From NCBI RefSeq assembly GCF_009849585.1, contig NZ_VCRN01000032.1, forward strand, positions 1-50,564: a DNA stretch of 50,564 bases, written 5' to 3'. The notes below the pieces were generated by a model. The model was given only the letters and a program-made list of their open reading frames with translations. It did no database searches and was not told the origin of the DNA. This DNA comes from Bacillus sp. ZZV12-4809. Lineage in GTDB: Bacteria > Bacillota > Bacilli > Bacillales > Cytobacillaceae. Of this stretch, positions 13,267 to 23,363 are shown piece by piece (within the stretch, counting starts at the first letter, position 1; the number at the start of each line of letters is the position of its first letter). A program made the position numbers and the translations under genes.

Positions 13267-15918
13267 GGTGATCCGGTTTTGACTGAGGGAAAAGAGCTGA
13301 CAACCAGAATTATCAGTTCCATTGATTCTCTTGACACTCTGAAAAAGCTAACAGTAACAGTTGACCCCGCATCAGGAAATAAAGTAAGCCTTGACGACAT
13401 CTCGGAGGTTCAGCTGACCAGCCAGGATGATCGCACTATTACCCGCACAAACCAGGCTCCATCTGTCCTGCTTAGTGTTCTGCAGCAGTCAGATGCTAAT
13501 ACAGCAGAGGTTTCAGATCAATTTATAAAACAATTGGATACTCTTCTTGAAAAGGAACAGTTTAAAAATATTGAATCAGAAATACTTTTTGACCAGGGAG
13601 ATTACATAAATCTTGCAATAGGAAATATCTCCAATTCATTGATTCTCGGCGGTATTTTTGCCATGATTGTCCTGTTTTTCTTCTTGAAAAATGTTAAAAG
13701 TCCGCTCATCATTGGCATCTCTATTCCTTATTCAGTTATTTTTACATTTGTTTTAATGTATTTTTCCGATTTCACCTTAAACATTATGACTCTCGGAGGA
13801 TTGGCACTTGGAATAGGAATGCTTGTGGATAATTCCATTGTTGTTATAGAGAATATTTACCGCCATTTATCAATGGGAAAAGATCCTAAAACGGCTGCAA
13901 GTGAAGGGGCAAAAGAAGTAGGAGGTGCAATTACTGCCTCCACACTTACGACAGTTGCAGTATTCCTTCCCGTAGTATTTATAACTGGCATCATTGGTGA
14001 ATTGTTTAAGGAGTTTGCTCTGACCATTTCCTTTAGCTTATTTGCATCTCTGGCTGTTGCCCTGACAGTTGTCCCGATGCTTGCGGGCAGGCTGCTGAAG
14101 GCTCCAAAAACCAACATGGAAGCAAGAAGGCAGGAAACAGGCTCAATGCGTTCACTTGAAAAATCAATTAAGTGGGCTTTGCGGAATCGTGCAGCGGTCA
14201 TAGCTATTACCATGCTGTTGCTGGCAGCGGGGAGCTATGGAATGACCACGGTAGGCACACAATTTCTCCCAAATGCAGATGAAGGCTTCTTTACGGTAAG
14301 AGTGGAGCTTGAGAACGGTACTGCACTTTCAGAAACAGAAAAGGTTATCTCGGCTTTAGAGGAAGAATTAAAGAATGAAGAGGATATTGATACATTTGTC
14401 AGCCTCATCGGAACTACACAGGAAGGATCCTTTCGTGGTTCGAAAAATGCCAATATCGCAGAAGTGTATATCAAGATGAAGGAGCTGGACAAGAGGGAAA
14501 GGTCTACGTTTGAATTTGCAGATGATGTAAAAAAAGATCTGGAAAGTGCTGCATCAAAGGTAAATACAACTGCAGAACTCTCGTTTAATACCCAATCAAC
14601 AGCAGGTACATCGCCTAATACACTGACCTTCAGTGTGAGGGATACAGATCCAAACCGTTTAAAGGAAAATGTAGATAAAATTTATAATGCACTGAAAAAC
14701 CTTGATGATGTAACCGAATTGTCGACTGATCTTATGGATACCATTGAAGAGATTCAAATTACTGTGGATCGTGATAAGGCTCTTGAGCAGGGGCTGGCTC
14801 CAGCCCAAGTGGCAATGGCAGTAAATGATGTTACCCGGGGCAATCGTGCTACACAAATGATAGATGAAGAATCCAATATATACGGCGTTTTTGTAGAGTA
14901 CGATCGGGAAGTCACACAGGATATAGAGAATTTGAAGAAATTGCTTATTAAAAAGCCTGATGGCAATTACGCTGCTCTAAGTGATGTAACCAATATAGAG
15001 CGGGGAGAAGGACCGGTAAATATACAGCGCATTAATCAGCAGGATGCTGTCCAATTTACATTAAAGTACAAGTCTTCTACAAACATGGGTGCCATATCAA
15101 AAGAAGTGGATAAAGAAATTGCTGATCTGGACTTGCCGGACGAAACAGAGGTTGTTTTCAGCGGTGACCGGGAATTACTGGAATCATCAATTGATGATCT
15201 GATTCTCGCATTTGTACTGGCAATCGTATTTATCTATCTTGTCATGGCAGCTCAATTTGAATCGCTGAAGTATCCGTTAGTTATCATGGTTACTGTGCCG
15301 CTCATGGTGATAGGGGTGGCAATTGCTCTTACTATAACCCAAACACCGATCAGTTTAACAGCCATAATCGGGATAATTGTGCTTGCAGGAATTGTCGTTA
15401 ATAATGCAATAGTTATTGTTGATTATATTAACCAAAAGAAAGAACAGGGTCTTAAAAGCTATGATGCCATAATTATTTCAGTTAAGGACCGTGCAAGGCC
15501 AATATTTATGACAGCCTTAACTACTATACTTGGACTGGTGCCTCTGGCTCTTGGTATTGGTGAAGGAACAGAAATTAACCAGCCGATGGGAATTACGCTG
15601 ATTGGCGGGCTGATTAGCAGTACGTTTTTGACGCTATTTGTGATACCTGTTGTATATAGCTTTTTTGACAGGGATACACGGCGTTTAAATAAAATGTATG
15701 CCACACCGGATGGCCACTTAGTGCCTGCTTACCTGCTAGAAGAAAGAGTGGACAGAAACTGGAATAACGATAATGATGATGACAATAATCAGCTTCAATC
15801 CTCAGATGCTAAATCATACAGCAGAGAGGATCTGGCAGCTATTCTGGAGGACTTATTAAAAATTGTAAAAAGAGATGGCGAAGAAAAGAACACAGAAAAA
15901 CGGAATGATAATTCCTAA
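13267..15918 (+). pseudogene. RND efflux pump, C-terminal fragment (remainder of the gene begun at 2161)
   Basis: Host sequence resumes at GGT 13267 (GDPVLTEGKELTTR); the open frame itself extends back to 13219 through island DNA. About 883 residues remain: the rest of the first porter domain, helices 2-6 with the conserved Asp in LALGIGMLVDNSIVVIEN, the second porter domain, and helices 7-12 (IIGIIVLAGIVVNNAIVIV). The C-terminal tail is acidic and Asn-rich (NNDNDDDNNQ). No stop or frameshift is visible in this part. If expressed from an internal start it would lack helix 1 and half of the porter, so a working pump is unlikely. Confidence 0.88.
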
Positions 15919-15929
15919 AACCTTATGAA

Positions 15930-15957
15930 GGCTCCTTCCGATGAAGGAGTCCTTTTT
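15930..15957 (+). terminator. Terminator of the RND gene
   Basis: Stem GGCTCCTTC/GAAGGAGTC with a CGAT loop and CTTTTT. Confidence 0.85.
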
Positions 15958-16061
15958 CACTCCTATGAATGTGTATTAGGAAAAAAGCTGGAAAATTAAT
16001 TGATAATTGGCCAATATTCGGAGCACAATAAAGTTATCGACTTGTAGCTGGTGGTAATGAA

Positions 16062-16538
16062 ATGAAAAAACTCAGTAAACTAGAAGCAGTTTTTTGGAGT
16101 ATTGCATTGCCAGGTTTTAGCCAATTATTGGTGGGGCAGCTGTGGAAGGGGACATTGTTTGTTGTCCTTGAATTTATCATTAATGTATACAGCCATTTTA
16201 ATTCGTCTATCATGTTTAGTTTCATGGGAGAAATTGATAAAGCTGTTCATGTCCTTAATTATCAGTGGCTCATGTTTTATCCTTGTCTTTATATGTTTGC
16301 AATGTGGGATGCATACCGCAGTGCAATGCCGGAAAAGGAAGAATTATCATTCCTTCCTTTTGTATTCAGTGCCTATTTTGTCACTGTAGGACTTATGTAC
16401 TCAACTAGGCTGAAATTGTTTGGGGTTTTTTTTGGTCCGGTCTTTCTTCCCATGCTCTTTGTTATTCCTGGTGTTGCAACTGGCCTGTTGGTCAGGTGGC
16501 TGATCCTAAAATTAAGAAAGCGGGCTGTTAGTACTTAA
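16062..16538 (+). CDS. Integral membrane protein, unknown function
   Basis: 158 residues from ATG 16062, preceded by CTGGTGGTAATGA. Four or five hydrophobic segments are visible (around FWSIALPGFSQLL, LFVVLEFIINVY, FYPCLYMFAMW, FVFSAYFVTVGLMY and FLPMLFVIPGVATGLLV), with a positively charged C-terminus. The early PGFSQLLVGQLWKG pattern resembles small membrane proteins of the TM2/DUF5683 type that are common in Bacillus. It has its own terminator and no obvious partner gene. Function not inferable. Confidence 0.8.
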   Translation: MKKLSKLEAVFWSIALPGFSQLLVGQLWKGTLFVVLEFIINVYSHFNSSIMFSFMGEIDKAVHVLNYQWLMFYPCLYMFAMWDAYRSAMPEKEELSFLPFVFSAYFVTVGLMYSTRLKLFGVFFGPVFLPMLFVIPGVATGLLVRWLILKLRKRAVST

Positions 16539-16550
16539 GTTAATTTAATG

Positions 16551-16598
16551 AAAAAGCTTTGACACACTGGTGCTTTAGTGATGTTAAGGCTTTTTTTT
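16551..16598 (+). terminator. Terminator
   Basis: AAAAAGC...GCTTTTTTTT arms around an imperfect loop downstream of the membrane protein gene. Confidence 0.55.
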
Positions 16599-16795
16599 AT
16601 ATTTTCCTCCATTACCCCCACAAACCTGCTTCATGAATCCGTACAGTTGTAATGAACAAGCGGCCGCTATAACTTAAATCATGAGGTGAAATCTTATAGA
16701 GAATTAAAGCTTTTACAATACTTTTACAATAGCCCCTATCCATAATACGAATGGACACCGTATGATATAATGTTTTTTGAAAAGAGGTGGGGCTA

Positions 16796-17542
16796 TTGCT
16801 GGGTTTATTGTTTATGCCGAAAAAGCGAAAAAAATCGCTCGAAGAAACGGTAGAGTTAATACAGCAGGGAAATGCAGCATTAAATAATGAGCTAATAGAA
16901 TCATACAAGCCATTTATTGCAAAAACCGTATCATCAGTCTGCAAAAGGTATATTCATGAATCTGATGATGAATTTAGCATAGGCCTCATAGCTTTTAATG
17001 AAGCCATTCAAAAGTACAGTCCAGATAAGGGCAGTTCACTCATCAGTTTTTCTGAAGTTCTGATTAAAAGGCGCGTTATTGATTATATTCGTAAACAATC
17101 CAAATTTCAGAATCTCAGTTTTAATGGAGTTTCTAATCCTGAAGATGATGATACGGCCGGTTCGGCAATAGAAGACGAATTGTCCATTGAAGACTACAGA
17201 AAAAAAACAGATGAACAACTGAGGAAAGAAGAAATTATCCAGTTTACGCAAATTCTTCAGGAATTCGGCCTGACATTCAGTGATCTGATCGAACAGTCCC
17301 CCAAACATGCGGATGCACGAAAAAATGCCATGACAGTTGCTAAAATTCTGGTTGAAAATGAAGAACTTAAAAGTATTCTTTTGGATAAAAAAAAGCTGCC
17401 GATTAAGCAGCTGGAGGGTTATGTATCTTTAAGCAGAAAAACAATAGAGAGAAATAGAAAATATATAATTGCCATATCATTGATATTAACTGGCGATTAT
17501 GTCTTTTTAAAGGATTATATCAAAGGGGTGTTAGAAACGTGA
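16796..17542 (+). CDS. sigI: RNA polymerase sigma factor SigI
   Basis: Start placed at TTG 16796, behind AGAGGTGGGG; the product (248 residues) then begins LLGLLFMPKKRKK, parallel to the N-terminus of B. subtilis SigI. Region 2 is clear (KPFIAKTVSSVCKRYI, DEFSIGLIAFNEAI, VLIKRRVIDYIRKQ), and the C-terminal DNA-binding part has PIKQLEGYVSLSRKTIERNR. SigI directs a heat- and envelope-related regulon in B. subtilis. It overlaps rsgI by four bases, so sigma and anti-sigma are translationally coupled. An 11-base tandem repeat (CTTTTACAATA twice, 16710-16731) lies in the promoter region. Confidence 0.95.
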   Translation: MLGLLFMPKKRKKSLEETVELIQQGNAALNNELIESYKPFIAKTVSSVCKRYIHESDDEFSIGLIAFNEAIQKYSPDKGSSLISFSEVLIKRRVIDYIRKQSKFQNLSFNGVSNPEDDDTAGSAIEDELSIEDYRKKTDEQLRKEEIIQFTQILQEFGLTFSDLIEQSPKHADARKNAMTVAKILVENEELKSILLDKKKLPIKQLEGYVSLSRKTIERNRKYIIAISLILTGDYVFLKDYIKGVLET

Positions 17543-18732
17543 AAACAGGTATAATCATGGAAATTAACGAACGTTTTTTAACACTATTAACCCCGGAAGG
17601 AGAATTTCTGCGTGCCCGAAAACAAAATCGTGCTTACGCAATAGGCCAGGAAATTGTATTCTTCCCAATAGAACTGAAAAACGGAATGTTGTCGCGTCTA
17701 TTACCTATCCTTAGTTTATCAAGAGGAAAAGGAATAATGGCAGCAGTATTTGCGATCATGCTCGCAATTGTGTCTTTTCTGCCCTTATTACAAAAGGACG
17801 AAGTTTACGCTTATATGTCAATAGACGTTAATCCAAGCATTGAATTAGGGGTCAATCAGGAATATCAGGTAGTGAAACTTGTTCCTTACAATGAAGAAGG
17901 AAAACGGATTATACAGAATATAAAGGACTGGAAAAAGAACAGTATTCATGAAGTAGCTGACAAAATTCTTCTCCAGATAAAGGAGCAGGGCTATTTTAAG
18001 GAAAACAAGGAAGTAGTCATTGCTGCCGTTTATACAGATCAGAATAATAAAGCGGATGAGCGTATTCAGAAAGAGTTAGCAGATATAAAACTAGCTGCAC
18101 AAAAAGAGCAGCTTGAAGTAACTTTATTGGAAGCAAGCAAAGAGGAAAGAGACGAAGCTATTGATAAAGGACTGTCGCCTGGTTTATATAAAGAAAATAA
18201 AATAAAGGCTGACGGTGTCAATAAGAAAATATCTGAGCCGGTGAATCAAAATAAACAGGCTGATAAACCGTCAAATTCTCCAAAAAAGTCTGCTAAAACA
18301 CAACAAAGCCAAATAAAAAAAGAAGAGCTTAGTGTAGAGAAAGAGAAGGAAAAAAAGCCAGCTGTTCCAGGGCAGAGTAAGAAATCCGAAAATCAGCACA
18401 ATAACAAAGTTAAGAAAAACAGCGGAAAAAACAGCCAAATGAACGAAAATGGCAGTCACAATCAAAATAAGCATGAGTATAGACAAAATAATATAGATAA
18501 GAAACATCAGAAAGATTATAGGGGGAAAGCTCAAAATAATCAAAATCAATTTCGCCGCACGGCGCCGGATAATGAAAAAAAGGGTAAACCTGACAGAAAT
18601 CATAAAGATGATAAAAAACAGTGGAATAAAAGTGGCGGAAACGGTCCTGAGGGAAAGCATCAAGAAAGGGACCAACGAAATAACCACGGCGGAAATAAAC
18701 AAGGGAAACACCAGGAGAGAGGAAAACGATAA
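17539..18732 (+). CDS. rsgI: Membrane anti-sigma factor RsgI
   Basis: 397 residues. The cytoplasmic N-terminus (1-60) binds SigI, one membrane helix lies at about 70-90 (AAVFAIMLAIVSFLPLL), and the extracellular domain begins YMSIDVNPSIELGVN. The Asn-Pro of VNPS is the family's reported autocleavage site. From about residue 225 the chain becomes a ~170-residue tail very rich in Lys, Asn, Gln and His with no hydrophobic content. RsgI tails vary greatly between species; a soluble polycation could sit in the wall or bind anionic polymers, though this is inference. It is cotranscribed with sigI. Confidence 0.93.
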   Translation: MKTGIIMEINERFLTLLTPEGEFLRARKQNRAYAIGQEIVFFPIELKNGMLSRLLPILSLSRGKGIMAAVFAIMLAIVSFLPLLQKDEVYAYMSIDVNPSIELGVNQEYQVVKLVPYNEEGKRIIQNIKDWKKNSIHEVADKILLQIKEQGYFKENKEVVIAAVYTDQNNKADERIQKELADIKLAAQKEQLEVTLLEASKEERDEAIDKGLSPGLYKENKIKADGVNKKISEPVNQNKQADKPSNSPKKSAKTQQSQIKKEELSVEKEKEKKPAVPGQSKKSENQHNNKVKKNSGKNSQMNENGSHNQNKHEYRQNNIDKKHQKDYRGKAQNNQNQFRRTAPDNEKKGKPDRNHKDDKKQWNKSGGNGPEGKHQERDQRNNHGGNKQGKHQERGKR

Positions 18733-18741
18733 AAGAAAAGC

Positions 18742-18769
18742 AAAGTCCGGAGCATGCTCCGGACCTTTT
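18742..18769. terminator. Bidirectional terminator between rsgI and ssp
   Basis: Palindrome AAAGTCCGGAGC/GCTCCGGACCTTTT flanked by A and T runs on both sides, serving two convergent genes. Confidence 0.9.
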
Positions 18770-18786
18770 CCATTTATATGAAGTTG

Positions 18787-18987
18787 TTATTGATTATTAT
18801 GCCCGGACATTTGAGCCTGAGCTTGCTGGACAAGACGTTTAGTAATTTCTCCTCCAACAGACCCATTAGCCCGGGATACCGTATCAGAGCCTAATTGAAC
18901 ACCAAATTCCTGGGCAATTTCATATTTAACCTGGTCCATGTATTGTTCAATACCAGGAACTAAAAGTTTATTGCTGCTTCTTGCCAT
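18787..18987 (-). CDS. ssp: Alpha/beta-type small acid-soluble spore protein
   Basis: Start set at ATG 18987-18985 behind AAAGGAGTTGAATACA; product 66 residues beginning [12 protein letters not shown]. It has the family signatures [15 protein letters not shown] (with the GPR protease cleavage region EFG) and [16 protein letters not shown]. These proteins coat spore DNA and supply amino acids at germination. Expected to be transcribed by SigG in the forespore. Strong evidence that the organism sporulates. Confidence 0.97.
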   Translation of the reverse strand: MARSSNKLLVPGIEQYMDQVKYEIAQEFGVQLGSDTVSRANGSVGGEITKRLVQQAQAQMSGHNNQ

Positions 18988-19098
18988 TGTATTCAACTCC
19001 TTTTAATTGGTCTTACAGAGTTACAATCCCTCTGTATTTCTAGTATGAATTAAAAAGGGGGTTTCATAAGTGGTAAAATTTCGGCATATGCAGCAGGT

Positions 19099-20424
19099 TT
19101 ATTTTTCACTGGCAGCCTCTAACAGGATGTCTGCGATATGCACTGCTTTAATCTTATGCTGCAACCTTTCACGCTCGATCCCCAGCTTCATCTGAAGAAG
19201 ACAGCCTGGATTAGAGGTTACAATCATTGCAGCATTTGCAGATTTGGCCTGAATCATTTTATGATCAAGTATTTGCATAGACATTTCAGATTCAACAATA
19301 TTATAAATACCGGCAGAACCGCAGCATCTGTCTGCATCCTTCATTTCTCTGAATTCAACGCCCTCGATTGAATTCAGAAGGGTACGGGGTGCTATGGCGG
19401 TTTTCATGACATTGCGCAAATGGCATGAATCCTGATAGGTTACGATCTGTCCAGGCAGCTTAAGATAAACTTTTTTATGAAATTCAAGTTCATAAAGAAT
19501 TTGGCTTATATCTTTAAGTTTTTCCGAAAACTTTACTGCTCTTTCATGCCATTCCCTGTCATCTTTAAGGAGGTGCCCGTAGTCAATAAGGAATGCCCCG
19601 CATCCGCCTGCATTTGTGATGATATAATCTGCTTCCAGTTTTTCAAAGGCTTCTATGTTCCTCTTAGCCAGATCTTTAGCTGTCTCTTTTTCGCCGCTAT
19701 GACCGTGAAGAGCACCGCAGCAAGCTTGATTTCCAGGAATATGAATTTCACATCCGGCAAGCTGGAGAAGTTTTATTGTTGCATTATTTGTTTCCATGAA
19801 CATCGTATCCATTAAGCACCCTGTAAAAAAGGCTACTTTCTTTACCGGCTTATCTGCTGAGAGATAGGATGGCCTGTTTTTCATTTCTTTTAATTTCGGT
19901 ACTTGAGGAAGTACCTTTTCCATCGCGCTGAGATTTTCAGGAAGCCAATTCAGAATCCCAGATTTTCTGGCGGCTGCCTGCAGGCCTGAGCGCTGATAGA
20001 AACCAACAAGCCCAGCAGCTGCCCTCATTCTGTTCTGATGGGGGAAAAGGCCTTCAAAGACCAAATTGCGAACTGCTCTGACCGGCAGGGAGTGTTTCTT
20101 ATTCTGATTAATGATATCCCTCGCATCTTCAAGTAAGTGTCCATACTTAACCCCAGAAGGACATACAGGCTCACATGCACGGCAGCCAAGACAAAGATCG
20201 AGTGATCTCTCTACATCTTCGTCCGGTTCAATCAAACCGTCAGCAACAGCTTTCATTAGCGCAATCCGCCCCCTTGGGGAGTGAGATTCTTTATAGCCGG
20301 ATTCGACATAAGTGGGGCATGATGGGAGGCAGAAACCACAGCGCATGCAATTCAATAGCTCGTCTTCATCCATTCGCTTCGCAAATTCATCCTGAATAAC
20401 TTTCTGCTCTTTTAATGTTGTCAT
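19099..20424 (-). CDS. glcF: Glycolate oxidase iron-sulfur subunit GlcF
   Basis: 441 residues. Two 4Fe-4S motifs lie near the N-terminus (CMRCGFCLPSCPTYVES and CLGCRACEPVCPSGV), followed by two CCG (DUF3390/heterodisulfide-type) domains with GNQACCGALHGHSG and DADRCCGSAGIYN. It accepts electrons from the flavin subunit GlcD during oxidation of glycolate to glyoxylate and passes them towards the quinone pool. ATGA overlap with glcD means translational coupling. Matches ysfD of B. subtilis in position. Confidence 0.94.
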   Translation of the reverse strand: MTTLKEQKVIQDEFAKRMDEDELLNCMRCGFCLPSCPTYVESGYKESHSPRGRIALMKAVADGLIEPDEDVERSLDLCLGCRACEPVCPSGVKYGHLLEDARDIINQNKKHSLPVRAVRNLVFEGLFPHQNRMRAAAGLVGFYQRSGLQAAARKSGILNWLPENLSAMEKVLPQVPKLKEMKNRPSYLSADKPVKKVAFFTGCLMDTMFMETNNATIKLLQLAGCEIHIPGNQACCGALHGHSGEKETAKDLAKRNIEAFEKLEADYIITNAGGCGAFLIDYGHLLKDDREWHERAVKFSEKLKDISQILYELEFHKKVYLKLPGQIVTYQDSCHLRNVMKTAIAPRTLLNSIEGVEFREMKDADRCCGSAGIYNIVESEMSMQILDHKMIQAKSANAAMIVTSNPGCLLQMKLGIERERLQHKIKAVHIADILLEAASEK

Positions 20425-21833
20425 CGTGTAACCACCACACGTTTCCTGTTGTCCTTGGCAAAAATTTTGCCTGGATTTAAAATATTATTAGGGTCTAAAC
20501 TTGTTTTTACCGCTTTCATGGCATTAATTCCTGCCTGGCCAAGTTTCAGTTCAAGATAAGGCGCTTTCATGACCCCCACTCCATGTTCGCCTGTAATTGT
20601 TCCTCCCAGTTCTATCGCTTTAATAAAAATCTCTTCGAAGGCTTTTTCAACACGTTCCATTTCATTTTTATCCCTTGCATCTGCAGGGCATGTTGGATGC
20701 AGGTTGCCATCTCCGGCATGGCCAAAAGTACAGATTGAAAGATCGTACTTCTCGGAAATTTCATTGATGGCTTTTACCATATTGGCAATTTCAGATCTTG
20801 GCACTGTAGCATCTTCAAGAATGGTTGTCGGCTTTAGGCGAGCAAGAGCCGATAAGGCGGCACGTCTTGCAGTTCTTAAAGCTTCGGCTTCCTGTTCGGA
20901 TTTTGCAAGCTGCACTGAAACAGCACCTTGCTCCTGACAGATTTCCGCCATTTTTTGCATATCCTTAACAACAACGTCAACCGGCCCATCCTGTTCGATA
21001 AGAAGAACAGCTTTAACATCGGTTGGCAATCCGATTTGAGCGAAGTCCTCTACTGCTTTTAGTGTAGGCTGATCTAAAAATTCCAGAGTGGCAGGAATGA
21101 TTTTGCCCGCGATAATCTTTGAGACGGATTTTGCAGCTTGTTCCAGATCCTGAAAGAGAGCAAGCATTGTTTTTTTTGCTTCAGGAAGCGGGATTAATTT
21201 TAATGTGGCTTCTGTAATAATCCCTAAAGTTCCTTCAGACCCAACAAGCAGCCTGGTAAAATCATATCCTGCCACGTCTTTTGCAAGCTTGCCACCCGTT
21301 CTGATAATGTCTCCGTTTGCAAGTACAGCTTCCAGCCCCATCACATAGTCCCTTGTAACGCCATATTTCAATCCTCGGAGTCCGCCTGAATTTTCATTGA
21401 TGTTTCCGCCGATTGTGCTTATTTTCATTGAACTTGGATCGGGAGGATAAAAAAGTCCTTTTGCTTCAACATGATTAATCATATCAAGTGTGATGACACC
21501 AGGCTGTACCGTAACTGTAAGGTTTTCCTGATCGATTTCAATAATTTTATTCATATGCTTAAACAGAAGTACAATTCCTCCTTCTGTAGGGCAGGTGCCT
21601 GCACATAAATTGGTGCCTGATCCTCTTGGTACGATTGGAATTCCCTTGCTGCTGCAAATTTTGAGAATTTTGGAAATTTCCTGTGCATTTCGCGGACTGA
21701 TCACCGCATCGGGCATAGATTGGAAATTGGGGGTTGCATCATAAGAGTACACGAGCCGCCCAGCTTTTGATTCATCATAATTCTCTTCACCAACAACGGC
21801 AATTAATTTTTCTTTTATTTGAACGTCGATCAA
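20421..21833 (-). CDS. glcD: Glycolate oxidase FAD-binding subunit GlcD
   Basis: 470 residues from a TTG start (21833) behind AAAGGAGAGG. FAD-binding PCMH-type domain at residues 35-215 (VPRGSGTNLCAG, GSEGTLGIITEATLKL), with a C-terminal FAD-linked oxidase domain (GHAGDGNLHPTCP, TITGEHGVGVMKAPYL). It oxidises glycolate or a related 2-hydroxy acid such as D-lactate; the context with GlcF and a CdaR-type regulator supports glycolate. Equivalent to ysfC. Confidence 0.94.
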   Translation of the reverse strand: MIDVQIKEKLIAVVGEENYDESKAGRLVYSYDATPNFQSMPDAVISPRNAQEISKILKICSSKGIPIVPRGSGTNLCAGTCPTEGGIVLLFKHMNKIIEIDQENLTVTVQPGVITLDMINHVEAKGLFYPPDPSSMKISTIGGNINENSGGLRGLKYGVTRDYVMGLEAVLANGDIIRTGGKLAKDVAGYDFTRLLVGSEGTLGIITEATLKLIPLPEAKKTMLALFQDLEQAAKSVSKIIAGKIIPATLEFLDQPTLKAVEDFAQIGLPTDVKAVLLIEQDGPVDVVVKDMQKMAEICQEQGAVSVQLAKSEQEAEALRTARRAALSALARLKPTTILEDATVPRSEIANMVKAINEISEKYDLSICTFGHAGDGNLHPTCPADARDKNEMERVEKAFEEIFIKAIELGGTITGEHGVGVMKAPYLELKLGQAGINAMKAVKTSLDPNNILNPGKIFAKDNRKRVVVTR

Positions 21834-21882
21834 GCAGATCCTCTCCTTTAATAGCAGGATAACAATATCTATTCTTTAAGTA

Positions 21883-21909
21883 TAAAAAAAGCAGGGAATC
21901 CCCTGCTAT
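21883..21909 (-). terminator. Terminator of the regulator gene
   Basis: Minus-strand stem GCAGGG(G)ATTCCCTGC followed by seven T. It separates the regulator transcript from glcD, which therefore needs its own promoter in the 50 bases that remain. Confidence 0.85.
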
Positions 21910-21938
21910 GGATAATTATATAAATATTAAGGAATATC

Positions 21939-23057
21939 TTAATTAATTTTTGTGTTTTCCTCCAAAAGTTTTACAGCTATAAATAATTTCATTAAATCAT
22001 TCAAATTTGAGATATAAAGTCCTGAAAGATCAGATATTTTCCTGAGCCTGTAATGAAGGGTGTTAATATGTATATGCAGAGCCTCAGCAGTATTTTTCAA
22101 AGAGTGATTTTGCCTGAACAGCTCCTTAAGTGTTTCCATAAGATCCTGTTCATTTAAAAATGTGCCAATCGTTCTTTCAATGAAGTCCTTCTTAGTTTCC
22201 GGTGAAAGGTCATCAAATATCATTTCAATGGTCAAATCCTGGTCAAATATGATAGTTTCGCGGTTTTTGGCGATTTTCAAAGCTCGTTCTGCCTGCATAA
22301 ATGATTCGGACAAACTGAAGGGAGGTAAAGGTTTACCTGTGCCAATACTTACTTTGGCAGCGAGAAGGTCTTCCAGAAAACGATGGAAGCGTCTGACCTT
22401 TTCCCTTAAGCTCTGTTCTTTTTCTGCTGAAGAAACCCCGGCTAAAAGGACAATTCGATCATTGCCCCAGCGAATCAGGATATCATTCGGACCCGCTTCT
22501 TTCCAGGATAAAATTCTATTCCAAAGGTCACGATGAAGCAATTGTCCAGTTTGCCTGAATTCCGCGATAGAAACCTGTCTATCTTCTGAGAGATTTATTT
22601 TCAGCAAATGAGCCCGTTCTTTAAATGCGGGATCCCACTCTTTAGTCTGCAGCCAGTCAAACATAAAACTCTCCATTGCACGTGCCTGCCAATCGAGCTG
22701 CTCTGCAAAGTAACTTTCACTGATAAACAATTCTGTCAGTTTGCGAATGATTTCTGCAAACGGGGAAATTTCATCGGGATTTCCGGTAATGCCAATAACT
22801 CCAACTGTCTCTCCTTTAAAAAAGATCGGCAGGTTAATGCCCGCTTTTACCCCCTGCAGGCGTGATTGATCCTTCCTGGTGATAATCAGCTTTTCTTTAT
22901 GTTTTATCGTAAGCAAAGCTCCTTCATGAAAATTGCCTATTCTGTCAGAGTCAGTACTTGCAATAATGACTCCTGAGGTATTGGCAACAATGATATCTTC
23001 TTGAAGGAACTGGCGAACTTCAGCAATGATCTTTTCAGCCAAATCAGGCAGCAGCAT
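21939..23057 (-). CDS. ysfB: CdaR/PucR-type transcriptional regulator of the glycolate genes
   Basis: 372 residues from ATG 23057 behind AAAGGGAGATATAAT. An N-terminal sugar-diacid recognition domain (1-135; IIVANTSGVIIASTDSDRIG, GITGNPDEI) is followed by a GGDEF-like middle and a C-terminal PucR helix-turn-helix (HSLKNTAEALHIHINTLHYR). Members activate genes for glycolate, glycerate or diacid use. Directly upstream of glcDF in the same direction, as in B. subtilis ysfB-ysfC-ysfD, so control of glcDF is the clear inference. Confidence 0.9.
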   Translation of the reverse strand: MLLPDLAEKIIAEVRQFLQEDIIVANTSGVIIASTDSDRIGNFHEGALLTIKHKEKLIITRKDQSRLQGVKAGINLPIFFKGETVGVIGITGNPDEISPFAEIIRKLTELFISESYFAEQLDWQARAMESFMFDWLQTKEWDPAFKERAHLLKINLSEDRQVSIAEFRQTGQLLHRDLWNRILSWKEAGPNDILIRWGNDRIVLLAGVSSAEKEQSLREKVRRFHRFLEDLLAAKVSIGTGKPLPPFSLSESFMQAERALKIAKNRETIIFDQDLTIEMIFDDLSPETKKDFIERTIGTFLNEQDLMETLKELFRQNHSLKNTAEALHIHINTLHYRLRKISDLSGLYISNLNDLMKLFIAVKLLEENTKIN

Positions 23058-23363
23058 ATTATATCTCCCTTTGGTTTTTGACTTTATTATATATAATTAA
23101 AGATTCTTTTCGTATAGATTGTTGTTTTTTGCTTGTCAATGTTATCTGCTGATTTCCGCTAAAGAAGGCTCAGCTCCTCAGCTGCTCCCCCGGAAGGTTA
23201 AATAAGCCTAATCGGAAAACAATGAACTCAGTAAAAATACAAACAACCTTCCCAAAATAGCCTTTTTTAAAAAACTTCCTGCAAATTTTCTAATATCTCT
23301 TTTAAAAAGAGGGTATATTCATTATGATAAGGGTTAGAAAATTTTAAAGGGGACAGGTAGGAT

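Noticed and set aside
12894..13271. 125-codon plus-strand open frame at the island edge
   Set aside because: Cys/Phe/Arg-rich with no ribosome site; antisense to better minus-strand coding fragments.
18271..18711. 146-codon minus-strand hydrophobic open frame
   Set aside because: Antisense of the Lys/Asn-rich rsgI tail, which automatically yields Phe/Ile/Leu-rich shadow translation.
23058..23363. Possible c-di-AMP (ydaO) riboswitch before the Ktr subunit gene
   Set aside because: I looked because such switches control ktr genes, but the conserved core and pairing are not present; only a GC-richer patch at 23155-23200 is seen.
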